From a virus, in the IMG/VR virus record IMGVR_UViG_3300023184_003118, positions 1 through 48,411 of that record: a stretch of 48,411 nucleotides of DNA. One strand, written 5' to 3'. Numbering within the stretch: position 1 is the first letter of the stretch; each line of letters opens with the position of its first letter. Of this stretch, positions 40,139-48,326 are shown one piece after another. The notes under the pieces were generated by a model. That model was given only the letters and a program-made list of their open reading frames with translations, did no database searches and was not told the DNA's origin. Position numbers and translations under genes: made by a program.

Positions 40139-42706
40139 TTAGAAGCTGAAGAAATCAGCCATATTATCATTTTTAGGAATTCTACCATAACTCAAAGCAT
40201 CATAAAATCCTTGAAGCTTATTTTCTAAAGACGCAGTGAATATTCTATCATAGTCTATATACTGAGTTACGAATTTAAGTATTTCTTCTGGATCGTCAAA
40301 TCCTTTAACAGCACAAGTATCTAATCCAAAAGGATTATTTTTCAAATAAGTCCACTTAATCTTTTCACCATCTGTGATTGGCTGTGATAATGAAATCTTA
40401 TAGTAAGTCATTAAATCATTATAATTCAAAGCTGACTTTGCGTGTATTGGAGTTCCTTTAACTCTATCTCCAAACATTTGACCTTTGGCTTTTTTAGTCT
40501 TGTATTTTTTCAATTCCTTTACTCCGGTCGGAAACATAATATCAAACATAGGTTTATGCTTCATTTCTTCTCGAAATGCTAACACCTTATCATCAATTTT
40601 CTTTTGAGGAGATATATTTAAAATATCAATTAAAATACCAGACATAAATTCTCTAAATGCTTTTGGGAAATTCGATCTTACAACATCCATTCCTTTTACA
40701 TCTAGTTTCCATTCTTTAGCTCCATTAGTCATTTCAGAGATTAGAACTCCTTTCTCTGAAATAATTTTTTGAGCATAACGTTTCTTTGCAATCCATAACC
40801 CAGACTCTGCTACATATTCTTGTTTAATAGATAAAAAGTGTTTAGTAGAGTTTAAGATATTTAAACAAAATGCATCCCAAGACTCATTAATATACTTTTC
40901 AACTACCTGAGAAGTTTTATAAGTTATATCAATCTTTTCTTGTTTAGTCATTTCTTTACCCATTTTCGATTCCATTAAATCAATTATAGGCTTAGCAGAG
41001 AAGTAATTTGAATCTGTATCCACATAAATTACATACTCTTTATCAACTCCAGTTTGTTTAGTAAACCATTCATTACCTTTGAACATCGCGTGCTTGATAA
41101 CCTGCTGTCCTGTTAGTGTGATAGACTCTGCGTTATCCAAATCATGGAATCTAAAACCTGGAGCTCCTAATGCACCATACAAAGAGTTATTTACAATCTT
41201 CATAGTATGCTGTCTAGAGTCAAAGAATTTAGACATATCAGCGTCTCCTTCTTTACCATATTTTTTGGCTAGAGCTCTATATTCTTCTCTTTCATTCATC
41301 CAAGTTTCAAGAATAGAAGGGATCAATCCATTTCTAGAATAATCATACACTACTCCAATTGAAGATACTGTAAATTTATTCTCGACTAAATAATCTCTGA
41401 ATTCATTTATTGGAATTAGCGAATGTCTTGCACCTGCTTTAATTTTTGCACTTGTAGTGTCATTTGTATTATTCCAAAAAGACTCTTTTACTGAATCCCA
41501 ATTTTCAATTCTACCTACTTTAGTCTCTGGAGATATATTTAAAGTTCTAATAATAGAAGGATATAGAGATGCCATATCTTCGTCAAATACCCATTCATAC
41601 ACACCTGGAATTGGATCTTTCACATAAGCTCCTGCAAAGTCATTTTCATGACCATCTTCTTCTGTTACCTGTGAGTGGTCTTTTAGTTTTCTATCCGGAG
41701 CAACTATTCCTAATCGCTTCATATAAGTCACACAAGCTCCATCTAGATATCTTGTAGTGAAATAAACATCTTCATAAGGCACATGGCCTTTGTGACAGAT
41801 ACCTCGGGCCAAAGATAAAAACTTAAGCTTCTCGTCTAACTCTAAAACTAAAGTAACGTCATTTACGTTATACTCTACAAACTTTTCAGGATCTGTTTTA
41901 TATAAATGATCTAGGTTTCCTTCATACTCAATCTTACCTTTACCTAATTCTTTTTTACAAATATTGTCTAGAGAATATGAAGACTCTTCTGAGTAAGTAA
42001 ATAGCTTATACAATGCCATGTAATCTAAACAAGACACTCCCATTATTCTATATCTGTTTCTATGAGGAAGATAAATTACTTCATTGATAGGAGATAAAGT
42101 GTTTGCATATTCCTTTCCAGCTACTTGCGAAATTCTATTATACAAATATGGAATATCAAAATAATCAATGTTCCATCCTGTTATAATAGTTGGATTGATT
42201 TCCATATAGTAAGTAAGAAATTTAGATATAAGTTCATATTCTGTTTGAACTACTTCTAAAATTAAATCTTTATCTGTATATGGTTTTAAGGCTCCGTCTT
42301 TATCTACAATAATTGCCACAGATTGCTTTGCAGTTCTATCATGAAATGCAATTGAAGTCATTGGTTGCCAAGCTTCTTCTGCTGAAGAAAATCCACCTTC
42401 TGTCGAAACCTCAATATCGATAAACATCTCTCTGTGACCTATTGAAGGATCATCCGTTTCAAAATATAAATCGATTAAAGTTCTTGTTTCTGGGTTGATG
42501 TCAGATTCATAAATTTGACCTCTCTGTAAATCAGAGTCATCCCACTTTGTAACCTTTTCTAATTTAGAACCATCAAGTGCCACAAACTTTCCATGAGCAG
42601 ACTTTTTATAAGCATACTTCTTGAATGGAAATTGCATATGACCCTTTTTGTCGTCCCAAACGTGAATTAAATTTTTATTCTTTTGATATGCTATATTTTG
42701 ATACAT
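40139..42706 (-). CDS. Family B DNA polymerase (T4 gp43-like)
   Basis: An 855-residue polymerase with a 3'-5' exonuclease domain (ExoI FIDIEV, D97/E99; ExoII GWNIDYFDIPYL, 177-188; ExoIII YNVNDVTLVLEL, 279-290) and polymerase motifs A (FDEDMASLYPSII, 374-386), B (KIVNNSLYGALG, 503-514) and C (YVDTDSNYF, 561-569, D563/D565). Length is close to T4 gp43 (898). All catalytic residues are intact. It copies the phage genome with the clamp and clamp loader. Start overlaps the next gene by one base. Confidence 0.97.
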   Translation of the reverse strand: MYQNIAYQKNKNLIHVWDDKKGHMQFPFKKYAYKKSAHGKFVALDGSKLEKVTKWDDSDLQRGQIYESDINPETRTLIDLYFETDDPSIGHREMFIDIEVSTEGGFSSAEEAWQPMTSIAFHDRTAKQSVAIIVDKDGALKPYTDKDLILEVVQTEYELISKFLTYYMEINPTIITGWNIDYFDIPYLYNRISQVAGKEYANTLSPINEVIYLPHRNRYRIMGVSCLDYMALYKLFTYSEESSYSLDNICKKELGKGKIEYEGNLDHLYKTDPEKFVEYNVNDVTLVLELDEKLKFLSLARGICHKGHVPYEDVYFTTRYLDGACVTYMKRLGIVAPDRKLKDHSQVTEEDGHENDFAGAYVKDPIPGVYEWVFDEDMASLYPSIIRTLNISPETKVGRIENWDSVKESFWNNTNDTTSAKIKAGARHSLIPINEFRDYLVENKFTVSSIGVVYDYSRNGLIPSILETWMNEREEYRALAKKYGKEGDADMSKFFDSRQHTMKIVNNSLYGALGAPGFRFHDLDNAESITLTGQQVIKHAMFKGNEWFTKQTGVDKEYVIYVDTDSNYFSAKPIIDLMESKMGKEMTKQEKIDITYKTSQVVEKYINESWDAFCLNILNSTKHFLSIKQEYVAESGLWIAKKRYAQKIISEKGVLISEMTNGAKEWKLDVKGMDVVRSNFPKAFREFMSGILIDILNISPQKKIDDKVLAFREEMKHKPMFDIMFPTGVKELKKYKTKKAKGQMFGDRVKGTPIHAKSALNYNDLMTYYKISLSQPITDGEKIKWTYLKNNPFGLDTCAVKGFDDPEEILKFVTQYIDYDRIFTASLENKLQGFYDALSYGRIPKNDNMADFFSF

Positions 42707-43707
42707 TAATTTTCTTTTATGATGTCAATCATCGTTTGTGCATTGTTATCCCATTTTTCTGTCCAAGACATTGGAACTACTAAACCACCTTCATTGAATT
42801 TTGCTTCAATTTCATCTACTGAATTATAAACATTTTTAGCAGGTACCATTTCAGGACAACATGCTCTATTTGGAACTAAAATTTCACAACCGAAATAAAT
42901 TGCTTCTTGAATAGTGTAACCAAACGTTTCTTGATAAGCTGTCGACAAGTACCATTTTGCTCTTCTCATTAAATCAAAATACTCTGCTTTCGTTAATGAA
43001 TGTCTATACTCGATGTTTTTAGGAAGCTTACCTAAATCTTTTGCTGGACCTGAAGAAGTAATAATAATTTTCTTTTTTGTGTTTTTTGCAAACTCAATCA
43101 ATTCAGCAATTCCTTTTTCTTCAGAAAACCTATGAGGCCAAATAACAAAATCTTCTTTATCTCCGTCGTTTGGAAATTGCTTCATGTATTCTAAGTCCCA
43201 TACCAATCCTGTTCTATGTACAGTTACTGGATTAAGACCGAAATGGTCACATACATTATATGCGTGATCTAAACTTCCTACAAAGATTCCATCACAGATA
43301 AAGTGATATCCTGCTTCTGAAGCATCTGCCCAATAAGATAATTGCTGCACAAAGTCTGTCTTATCAGCTCTACCTGCATAATTAATTCCAAATACTTTTA
43401 CATCCATACCTTGAAGTTCGGACATATATTTAATCATTTCAATTCCTGGGAAGAATATATCTCCGATTAAAAATGAATCTCCATTTTCTACGTTGCCTTC
43501 ATTAAATAAATCTGCAACCATTTGAAGTTGTGCTGCTTTGAATTTACATGTATTGACAATGTCTAGAAATTGACCTCTTTTAATTTCAGTATCAATTTCA
43601 ATTTTAGGATATAAAGAGATATCTACTTTTGGATAGATAGCTGCATTCATCATACCTGTATACCTTTGTGGTAATTCTTCTAAAGGAAGATAAATAATTT
43701 TACTCAT
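42706..43707 (-). CDS. GT-B glycosyltransferase (GT4-like)
   Basis: A 333-residue protein with donor-domain features VIWPHRFSEEKGIAELIEFA, then KAKWYLSTAYQETFGYTIQE with E-x7-E. N-terminal half includes GDIFFPGIEMIKYMSELQGM and FICDGIFVGSLDHAYN. It begins right before PolB and has its own promoter-like motif (43722-43745). Because it is placed between FolE and the DpdA-like gene, it might act on the modified base. Confidence 0.8.
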   Translation of the reverse strand: MSKIIYLPLEELPQRYTGMMNAAIYPKVDISLYPKIEIDTEIKRGQFLDIVNTCKFKAAQLQMVADLFNEGNVENGDSFLIGDIFFPGIEMIKYMSELQGMDVKVFGINYAGRADKTDFVQQLSYWADASEAGYHFICDGIFVGSLDHAYNVCDHFGLNPVTVHRTGLVWDLEYMKQFPNDGDKEDFVIWPHRFSEEKGIAELIEFAKNTKKKIIITSSGPAKDLGKLPKNIEYRHSLTKAEYFDLMRRAKWYLSTAYQETFGYTIQEAIYFGCEILVPNRACCPEMVPAKNVYNSVDEIEAKFNEGGLVVPMSWTEKWDNNAQTMIDIIKEN

Positions 43708-43721
43708 AAACTTAATTTTTA

Positions 43722-43745
43722 TTTAATATAAGGAATTCTATTGAA
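43722..43745 (-). promoter_or_regulatory. Putative phage promoter motif
   Basis: The minus strand reads CAATAGAATTCCTTATATTA followed by AATAAA, about 15 bases before the ATG at 43707. The first bases overlap the stop codon of the upstream gene. Fits the AAT-n-CTTATATTA consensus of the other leaders and would start the GT-PolB transcript. Confidence 0.5.
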
Positions 43746-45132
43746 AAAAACTAGATAAAGCATCTAAAGGATTTTCAATTTCTTTATGCTCTAAATTTCC
43801 ATTGTCGTCTGGAATTCCTAAATACGTTTCGTGATTTGTTTGTTTGATTTGATACCAAGCTATATTTACATAAATGGTTTCAATATCTGAAGTTAGATAC
43901 ATTACTCCTTTGGCATTTTCTGTTTGAAAATATTTAGCGAGATCTATCCAAGTTCCTTTATTCTCTTGTAGATAAGTGTATAATCTATTTCGTGGCTCTT
44001 TACCTCTACCCATTATAGGTCCGTCTAGTAAACCTAATAAAGATTGTTTATAAGAGTTTTGATAATCTGTAAACTCTTTTAAAATTACATCTTCTGCAAT
44101 AGGCTTTGCATTGTAAGACGCAAATACAGTCTCTGCTATATTTTTAGAATCAGCTACAATGAAATTGGAAAATCCTTTGAAGTTGTAATGCCAGTCATAT
44201 TTGTCTAACACAATGGTAGGCATATATCTTAAGGCTTCTAACACTGCAATTCCAAATGATTCATTTTTATAAGGCATGAATGCTACCTTTGACTTTTGAA
44301 TTATTTGAGCTTTTTCTTCTCCTACTACATCAGCCACAATTTCGAAATTGGTATGACCTATAGAAGCAAAGTCAGCTTCAAACTTTTTAACGTGTGCTTG
44401 ACGCGTCATTACATTAGCCTTTATTTCAATGCCAAACTTCTCTTTTATGTCTGCCAGACACTTGATATAAGCGGCCGGATTCTTACGGTCTTCATGACGT
44501 CCTATATAAAGTAACCCATCCCTCTCTTTGATATTTACAGCGTTCGCATCTGTTAATGGATAAAGCTGTACATAAAGGTTAGGTTTAGGAAATGGAAGTA
44601 AAGGAAGTATCTTTTCTTTATTTTGTTCAGTCTGAATTAGCGTTGTAATTGGAAAGTACATCATGTGCTCTATTAAATTGTAATAGCAGTCTTTGAATAC
44701 TCCAGCTCCTAATTCAGGGTTGATTGAAGCACATTCATGAGCGTATGAAGTTACATGTATATGTTTATAAAGTTCCATTTGGTAACATACAAAAGCTGAT
44801 TCTGTATCATTACAAATTATTAAATCATATACATTATTTGCTAGCGCTTTGGTAATTGCAGATCGAAAGTTAATTGCTTTTTCAAAATTAAAGCTATCTG
44901 CAAATTGAAACAAATTAGAATGTTTTGAATATGCTAATCTGTCTTGTTTGTCTGGAAATATAAAATTAATAGGATAGTCCTTTAAGAAGTTTTCGTCAGG
45001 TTCCCCGTCAGACAGAACATCTATAAAGTGACCATTCTCTAGAAATGTGTCTATAGCTCCTTTCATGAAAATTCCGTGCCCTGAAGAGGGACGGAAGTTC
45101 ATCTTGTTGATTATAAATAAAACTCTTTTCAT
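43738..45132 (-). CDS. GT-B glycosyltransferase (GT4-like)
   Basis: A 464-residue protein starting MKRVLFIINKMNFRPSSGHG. The donor domain has GLLYIGRHEDRKNPAAYIKC and KVAFMPYKNESFGIAVLEAL (E-x7-E). A C-terminal extension of about 110 residues (LYTYLQENKGTWIDLAKYFQ onwards) is not seen in ordinary GT4 enzymes. It is just upstream of another GT-B gene and PolB. Confidence 0.8.
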   Translation of the reverse strand: MKRVLFIINKMNFRPSSGHGIFMKGAIDTFLENGHFIDVLSDGEPDENFLKDYPINFIFPDKQDRLAYSKHSNLFQFADSFNFEKAINFRSAITKALANNVYDLIICNDTESAFVCYQMELYKHIHVTSYAHECASINPELGAGVFKDCYYNLIEHMMYFPITTLIQTEQNKEKILPLLPFPKPNLYVQLYPLTDANAVNIKERDGLLYIGRHEDRKNPAAYIKCLADIKEKFGIEIKANVMTRQAHVKKFEADFASIGHTNFEIVADVVGEEKAQIIQKSKVAFMPYKNESFGIAVLEALRYMPTIVLDKYDWHYNFKGFSNFIVADSKNIAETVFASYNAKPIAEDVILKEFTDYQNSYKQSLLGLLDGPIMGRGKEPRNRLYTYLQENKGTWIDLAKYFQTENAKGVMYLTSDIETIYVNIAWYQIKQTNHETYLGIPDDNGNLEHKEIENPLDALSSFFQ

Positions 45133-45133
45133 A

Positions 45134-45155
45134 AATTAATTGGGCCAGTCTCGTG
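45134..45155. repeat. Inverted repeat, left arm
   Basis: AATTAATTGGGCCAGTCTCG here is matched in reverse by GAGACTGGCCGTCAATTAAT at 45587-45607 (core GGCCAGTCTC/GAGACTGGCC, with a small indel beside the AATTAATT part). The arms bracket gene 45161-45568. Confidence 0.75.
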
Positions 45156-45160
45156 TTATA

Positions 45161-45568
45161 TTATCCTTTAATTACTTGTTTGGCACCTAAGGTACCTGTT
45201 AATTTCTGCTCTAACTTATCTACTCGAGAGTCAATAGTACTATAAATTTCACTAATTTCACTACTAATTGTCCTATCGATTCCGTCAGCGCGGTTACTTA
45301 AATCTCGATGAGCTTCTTCAAGATTTTTACTTGAGTCTCTGTGCAACTCGTCGCACATTTTGTTAGTTCTATCAATCTCTCTATCTATTCGAAGATTGGT
45401 TTGTATATCTCTTTCAGATATTTCCTTATAAGCACCTTCAATTGAATGTTCATGGTCTATTAAAGACGATTCTAATTTTGATACTCTTTTAGCTAATCCA
45501 GACACAAACACAATGCTTAAAATTAAAAGCACTGCACCTACCCCTGAAAGAAAATAAATTGTTTCCAT
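45161..45568 (-). CDS. Membrane-anchored coiled-coil protein between inverted repeats
   Basis: The preferred start is ATG at 45568 (METIYFLSGVGAVLLILSIV), giving 135 residues with one N-terminal membrane helix (about 2-24) and a long charged coiled coil after that (KRVSKLESSLIDHEHSIEG onwards). The upstream ATG at 45601 lies within the repeat arm and is less likely. Layout could fit an i-spanin, a membrane tether or a replication anchor. It interrupts the FolE-glycosyltransferase order. Confidence 0.7.
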   Translation of the reverse strand: METIYFLSGVGAVLLILSIVFVSGLAKRVSKLESSLIDHEHSIEGAYKEISERDIQTNLRIDREIDRTNKMCDELHRDSSKNLEEAHRDLSNRADGIDRTISSEISEIYSTIDSRVDKLEQKLTGTLGAKQVIKG

Positions 45569-45586
45569 ATTGTTTAAATTATTAAT

Positions 45587-45607
45587 GAGACTGGCCGTCA
45601 ATTAATT
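45587..45607. repeat. Inverted repeat, right arm
   Basis: The reverse complement matches 45134-45155. It also contains the last codons of FolE (stop at 45602-45604). Both arms would pair in a transcript, closing a large loop around the gene. Confidence 0.75.
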
Positions 45608-46240
45608 ATTTTTAAGTGTATCAACGAATCTATAAAATTCGTTTCTTGCTGCAGGATCTTCTAAAAAGGCACCTGACATTTTTGAAGTCATCATTGTCGA
45701 GTCATGTCTTACTCCTCTAACACAAGCACACATATGGTTCGCTGCTATCATAACAGAAACACCTTTATTACCTTCACAAACTTCATTGATATAATCATGA
45801 ATTTGCATAGTTAAGTTTTCTTGCACCTGAGGTCTTCGAGCAAAGTACTCTACAATTCTATTTAATTTTGACAATCCAATTACTTTACCATCTGAAGAAG
45901 GAATGTAAGCTACGTGAGCATATCCTACAAAAGGTAAATGGTGATGAGAGCAAAATGATTTAACATCAATATTTCCTTGAAACACTACTCCATCATAACC
46001 ATCTAAATTGTCAAATGCAGTGATTCTAGGGGCATCTGCATAACATCCTTGAGCTAAATCATTAACAAACGCTTTTGCTACTCTTCTAGGAGTATCTGAA
46101 GAGTTTGGGTCATTCTCCCAATCAATTCCTAACGCTGTCATGTATTTGCCATAATGTTCAGCAGCATGCTCAATCATAGCTAATTTTTCTTTTTCAGTTC
46201 TAGGACTAGAAGAATTTGCATATTTTAATAGTTCTTTCAT
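45602..46240 (-). CDS. folE: GTP cyclohydrolase I (FolE)
   Basis: A 212-residue enzyme with zinc ligands C97 and H100 in SFCSHHHLPFVG and C171 in HMCACVRGVRH. Also the conserved GLSKLNRIVEYFARRPQVQE. It converts GTP to 7,8-dihydroneopterin triphosphate, the first step of 7-deazaguanine synthesis (and of folate). In a phage with QueE and a DpdA-like enzyme the deazaguanine route is the likely purpose. It follows GroES by one base. Confidence 0.95.
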   Translation of the reverse strand: MKELLKYANSSSPRTEKEKLAMIEHAAEHYGKYMTALGIDWENDPNSSDTPRRVAKAFVNDLAQGCYADAPRITAFDNLDGYDGVVFQGNIDVKSFCSHHHLPFVGYAHVAYIPSSDGKVIGLSKLNRIVEYFARRPQVQENLTMQIHDYINEVCEGNKGVSVMIAANHMCACVRGVRHDSTMMTSKMSGAFLEDPAARNEFYRFVDTLKNN

Positions 46241-46241
46241 A

Positions 46242-46583
46242 TTAAAAAGGTAAGTCTAAATCTAATTGAGAATCTTCATCTAAAATACCTAACAATTCAG
46301 ACTCTCTGTATAATTGATATTCTAGTTTATTTAGTTTCATTGTTTGAGCTTGTCCATAAGGAGGTAATACAACTTCATCTCCTATCTTAACTGACATAGG
46401 AATAAGTGAACCGTTTTGAGTATACAACCCAGGCCCCACTGCTACTACCTTACCCATTTTTACATCCTCTGAAGATACAGTCTCAGGAATTATGATTCCA
46501 GAAGTTGTTCTTTTTTCTTCTTTTGATTTGTATTCTTTTACTAGAACTCTGTCGCCTAACGGTCTTAATTTTTTATTTTCCAT
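46242..46583 (-). CDS. groES: Phage GroES co-chaperonin
   Basis: A 113-residue GroES with RPLGDRVLVKEYKSKEEKRT, SGIIIPETVS, GKVVAVGPG and the mobile-loop region followed by GDEVVLPPYGQ. A C-terminal extension of about 15 residues (ESELLGILDEDSQLDLDLPF) exceeds the usual length of about 97. It would cap the phage GroEL encoded 9 kb downstream. Located between QueE and FolE rather than beside GroEL. Confidence 0.93.
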   Translation of the reverse strand: MENKKLRPLGDRVLVKEYKSKEEKRTTSGIIIPETVSSEDVKMGKVVAVGPGLYTQNGSLIPMSVKIGDEVVLPPYGQAQTMKLNKLEYQLYRESELLGILDEDSQLDLDLPF

Positions 46584-46585
46584 GT

Positions 46586-46795
46586 TTATTTAATTGAATA
46601 TTTTGTTTTTCCGTCTAATGACTCTGCTTTTATTAAATCTTTAGTAATGTTTACTAATTTCATATCATGATGTCTTTTTAATATTTCTATCAATTCAACA
46701 CGAGTAAGACGCTTATTTTGCCATAATGTATGCAAAGCTCTTAACATTTCAAATTCAGTCGATTTTGCTATCACTGTGTTATTATTTTGCTGCAA
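46586..46795 (-). CDS. Small hypothetical protein
   Basis: A 69-residue helical protein (FEMLRALHTLWQNKRLTRVE, ILKRHHDMKLVNITKDLIKA) that may hold a winged-helix-like fold. It overlaps the end of the preceding gene by 14 bases and ends two bases before GroES. Function unknown. Confidence 0.6.
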   Translation of the reverse strand: MQQNNNTVIAKSTEFEMLRALHTLWQNKRLTRVELIEILKRHHDMKLVNITKDLIKAESLDGKTKYSIK

Positions 46796-47372
46796 ATCTT
46801 AACATACATCCCCTAAAAGCTTCCGGCATATAATCTTCTGGGTTTGTTAAAACTTTTTCAAGTTTATCACGAAGAGATTGTTTCATTACTTCATCTTGAT
46901 CTTCTTTACTATCTATATCTTGTGGAAAGGTAGGATTGAAGGTAAGTGTGATTGATCTTGAAGGTTCAAAATTTTCAGGATTGTATAGTAGTGGTCCAAA
47001 TGTACATCCATCCTTTACTGGTGAGTGTACTGTTTTAGGATCATACATTTTAGGTGTAAAGAGAATTTGATATACATAAGCAGTCTTTCCTTCGTAAGTA
47101 GGATTTTCTTCATCATCTAATTTAATTGTTTTGGCTACAATTGCCTCTTTACCATCTTCAGTCATTCCCGCTGGTATTTCCATCCAAAGTACTTTTTTTA
47201 CTTTAAAATGATCTATTACTAACTGCTCTACTTGTACCTTCTGTTCGTCAGTTAGTGCTGTTACGTCATAGCCTCCTGCTGCTGCTCCCATGTTTAATCC
47301 TCCAAAAGCAAGTCGCTCATCCGTAACTGGACCTACAATGTCCATTACTCTTTTTGTAATTTTATTTTCCAT
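46782..47372 (-). CDS. Hypothetical protein between QueE and FolE genes
   Basis: The preferred start is ATG at 47372 (MENKITKRVMDIVGPVTDER), giving 196 residues and avoiding overlap with QueE. Recognisable pieces are KKVLWMEIPAGMTEDGKEA and AYVYQILFTPKMYDPK. No catalytic motif is identified. Being in the deazaguanine gene cluster, it is a candidate for an unrecognised step or partner. Confidence 0.65.
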   Translation of the reverse strand: MENKITKRVMDIVGPVTDERLAFGGLNMGAAAGGYDVTALTDEQKVQVEQLVIDHFKVKKVLWMEIPAGMTEDGKEAIVAKTIKLDDEENPTYEGKTAYVYQILFTPKMYDPKTVHSPVKDGCTFGPLLYNPENFEPSRSITLTFNPTFPQDIDSKEDQDEVMKQSLRDKLEKVLTNPEDYMPEAFRGCMLRFAAK

Positions 47373-47386
47373 ATTTTTATTTTTTA

Positions 47387-48160
47387 TTAAACTTCTCTTT
47401 GGTCTTCGAATGCAATTATATGAGGTCTCCAAGTTAATCTATAACCATTATCTCTAACCCAATCAAACATTTTTGGATAGGATTTGAATAAAGCTTCTCT
47501 TGAATCTCCTGCCGGCATAAACCAAACTTTATCTTCTGGAACATCTAACATTTTGATACATCCCATAATTTCTTTCAAAGCTTCTTGATCTTCTCCATCC
47601 CATACAGGTTTTAAGTGATAGTCAGAATGATATGAAATCATTTTAGACATTGCATCATAATTAAGTCTTAACTTGTTATGTTGCTTAACCATTTTCTCAT
47701 CGACGATATCCCCTTGCGGAGTAAGTATACCTGGCCGTGGAACAGAGTTAGAAAACTTAGGACTAATGCTAAGTAGATTAATCGGAAAGTCTGTTTCCAA
47801 GTAATGTGATCCCTCTGTTTCAATAGTAATAAAAATTCCTCTGTCATGTGCTAAATGTGTTAGTTCATTTACTAATGCTGGATGCATGGTTGGCGAGCCT
47901 CCTGTAAGCATCATCTCTTTGATGTGCGGATTTGCATCATACATGTTAATAATGTCTTGGAAACTAACATGACCTTTTTCAGGGTGAATAGAAGTGTACC
48001 AAGAATCACACCAACCTCCTTCACCAAACCAACATCTGTGAGTACAGCCTGTCGTTCTAATTACTACAGTAGGATATCCTGCTCTAGATCCTTCCGACTG
48101 AACTGCTGTGTAAAGTTCTACAATAGGAAGTGTTTTGTTATAATCTTCTATTCTTTTCAT
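47387..48160 (-). CDS. queE: 7-carboxy-7-deazaguanine synthase (QueE), CX3CX7C variant
   Basis: A 257-residue radical SAM protein. YTAVQSEGSRAGYPTVVIRT and TGCTHRCWFGEGGWCDSWYT hold the cluster cysteines C39, C43 and C51, giving CX3CX7C rather than the common CX3CX2C. EMMLTGGSPTMHPALVNELT is the typical GGE-like SAM segment. QueE rearranges 6-carboxytetrahydropterin into CDG, the third step to preQ0. It lies beside the QueD fragment and two genes from FolE. Confidence 0.9.
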   Translation of the reverse strand: MKRIEDYNKTLPIVELYTAVQSEGSRAGYPTVVIRTTGCTHRCWFGEGGWCDSWYTSIHPEKGHVSFQDIINMYDANPHIKEMMLTGGSPTMHPALVNELTHLAHDRGIFITIETEGSHYLETDFPINLLSISPKFSNSVPRPGILTPQGDIVDEKMVKQHNKLRLNYDAMSKMISYHSDYHLKPVWDGEDQEALKEIMGCIKMLDVPEDKVWFMPAGDSREALFKSYPKMFDWVRDNGYRLTWRPHIIAFEDQREV

Positions 48161-48303
48161 TATTTTGCTCCTCTAGATTTGTAATGGTCTGCTTTGGAAA
48201 ATTTAGAAGAAGACTCTTCTTTTTTAGGAACAAAAGCTTTCTTAAGACTAGGCAACCATGCCATTAATTGTTCGTAATTTGATTTTGCCGAATTCTTACT
48301 CAT
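48160..48303 (-). CDS. Small basic hypothetical protein
   Basis: A 47-residue gene (MSKNSAKSNYEQLMAWLPSL) with a Lys/Ser-rich second half (KKAFVPKKEESSSKFSKADH). Its end overlaps the QueE start as TAATG at 48158-48162. Probably real from the coupling; no function suggested. Confidence 0.6.
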   Translation of the reverse strand: MSKNSAKSNYEQLMAWLPSLKKAFVPKKEESSSKFSKADHYKSRGAK

Positions 48304-48326
48304 GTAATTTATATTTAGTTATTTGT

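Noticed and set aside
45568-45601. Longer start for the coiled-coil membrane protein
   Set aside because: The extra 11 codons lie in the inverted repeat arm and would put residues ahead of the membrane helix; ATG at 45568 is better.
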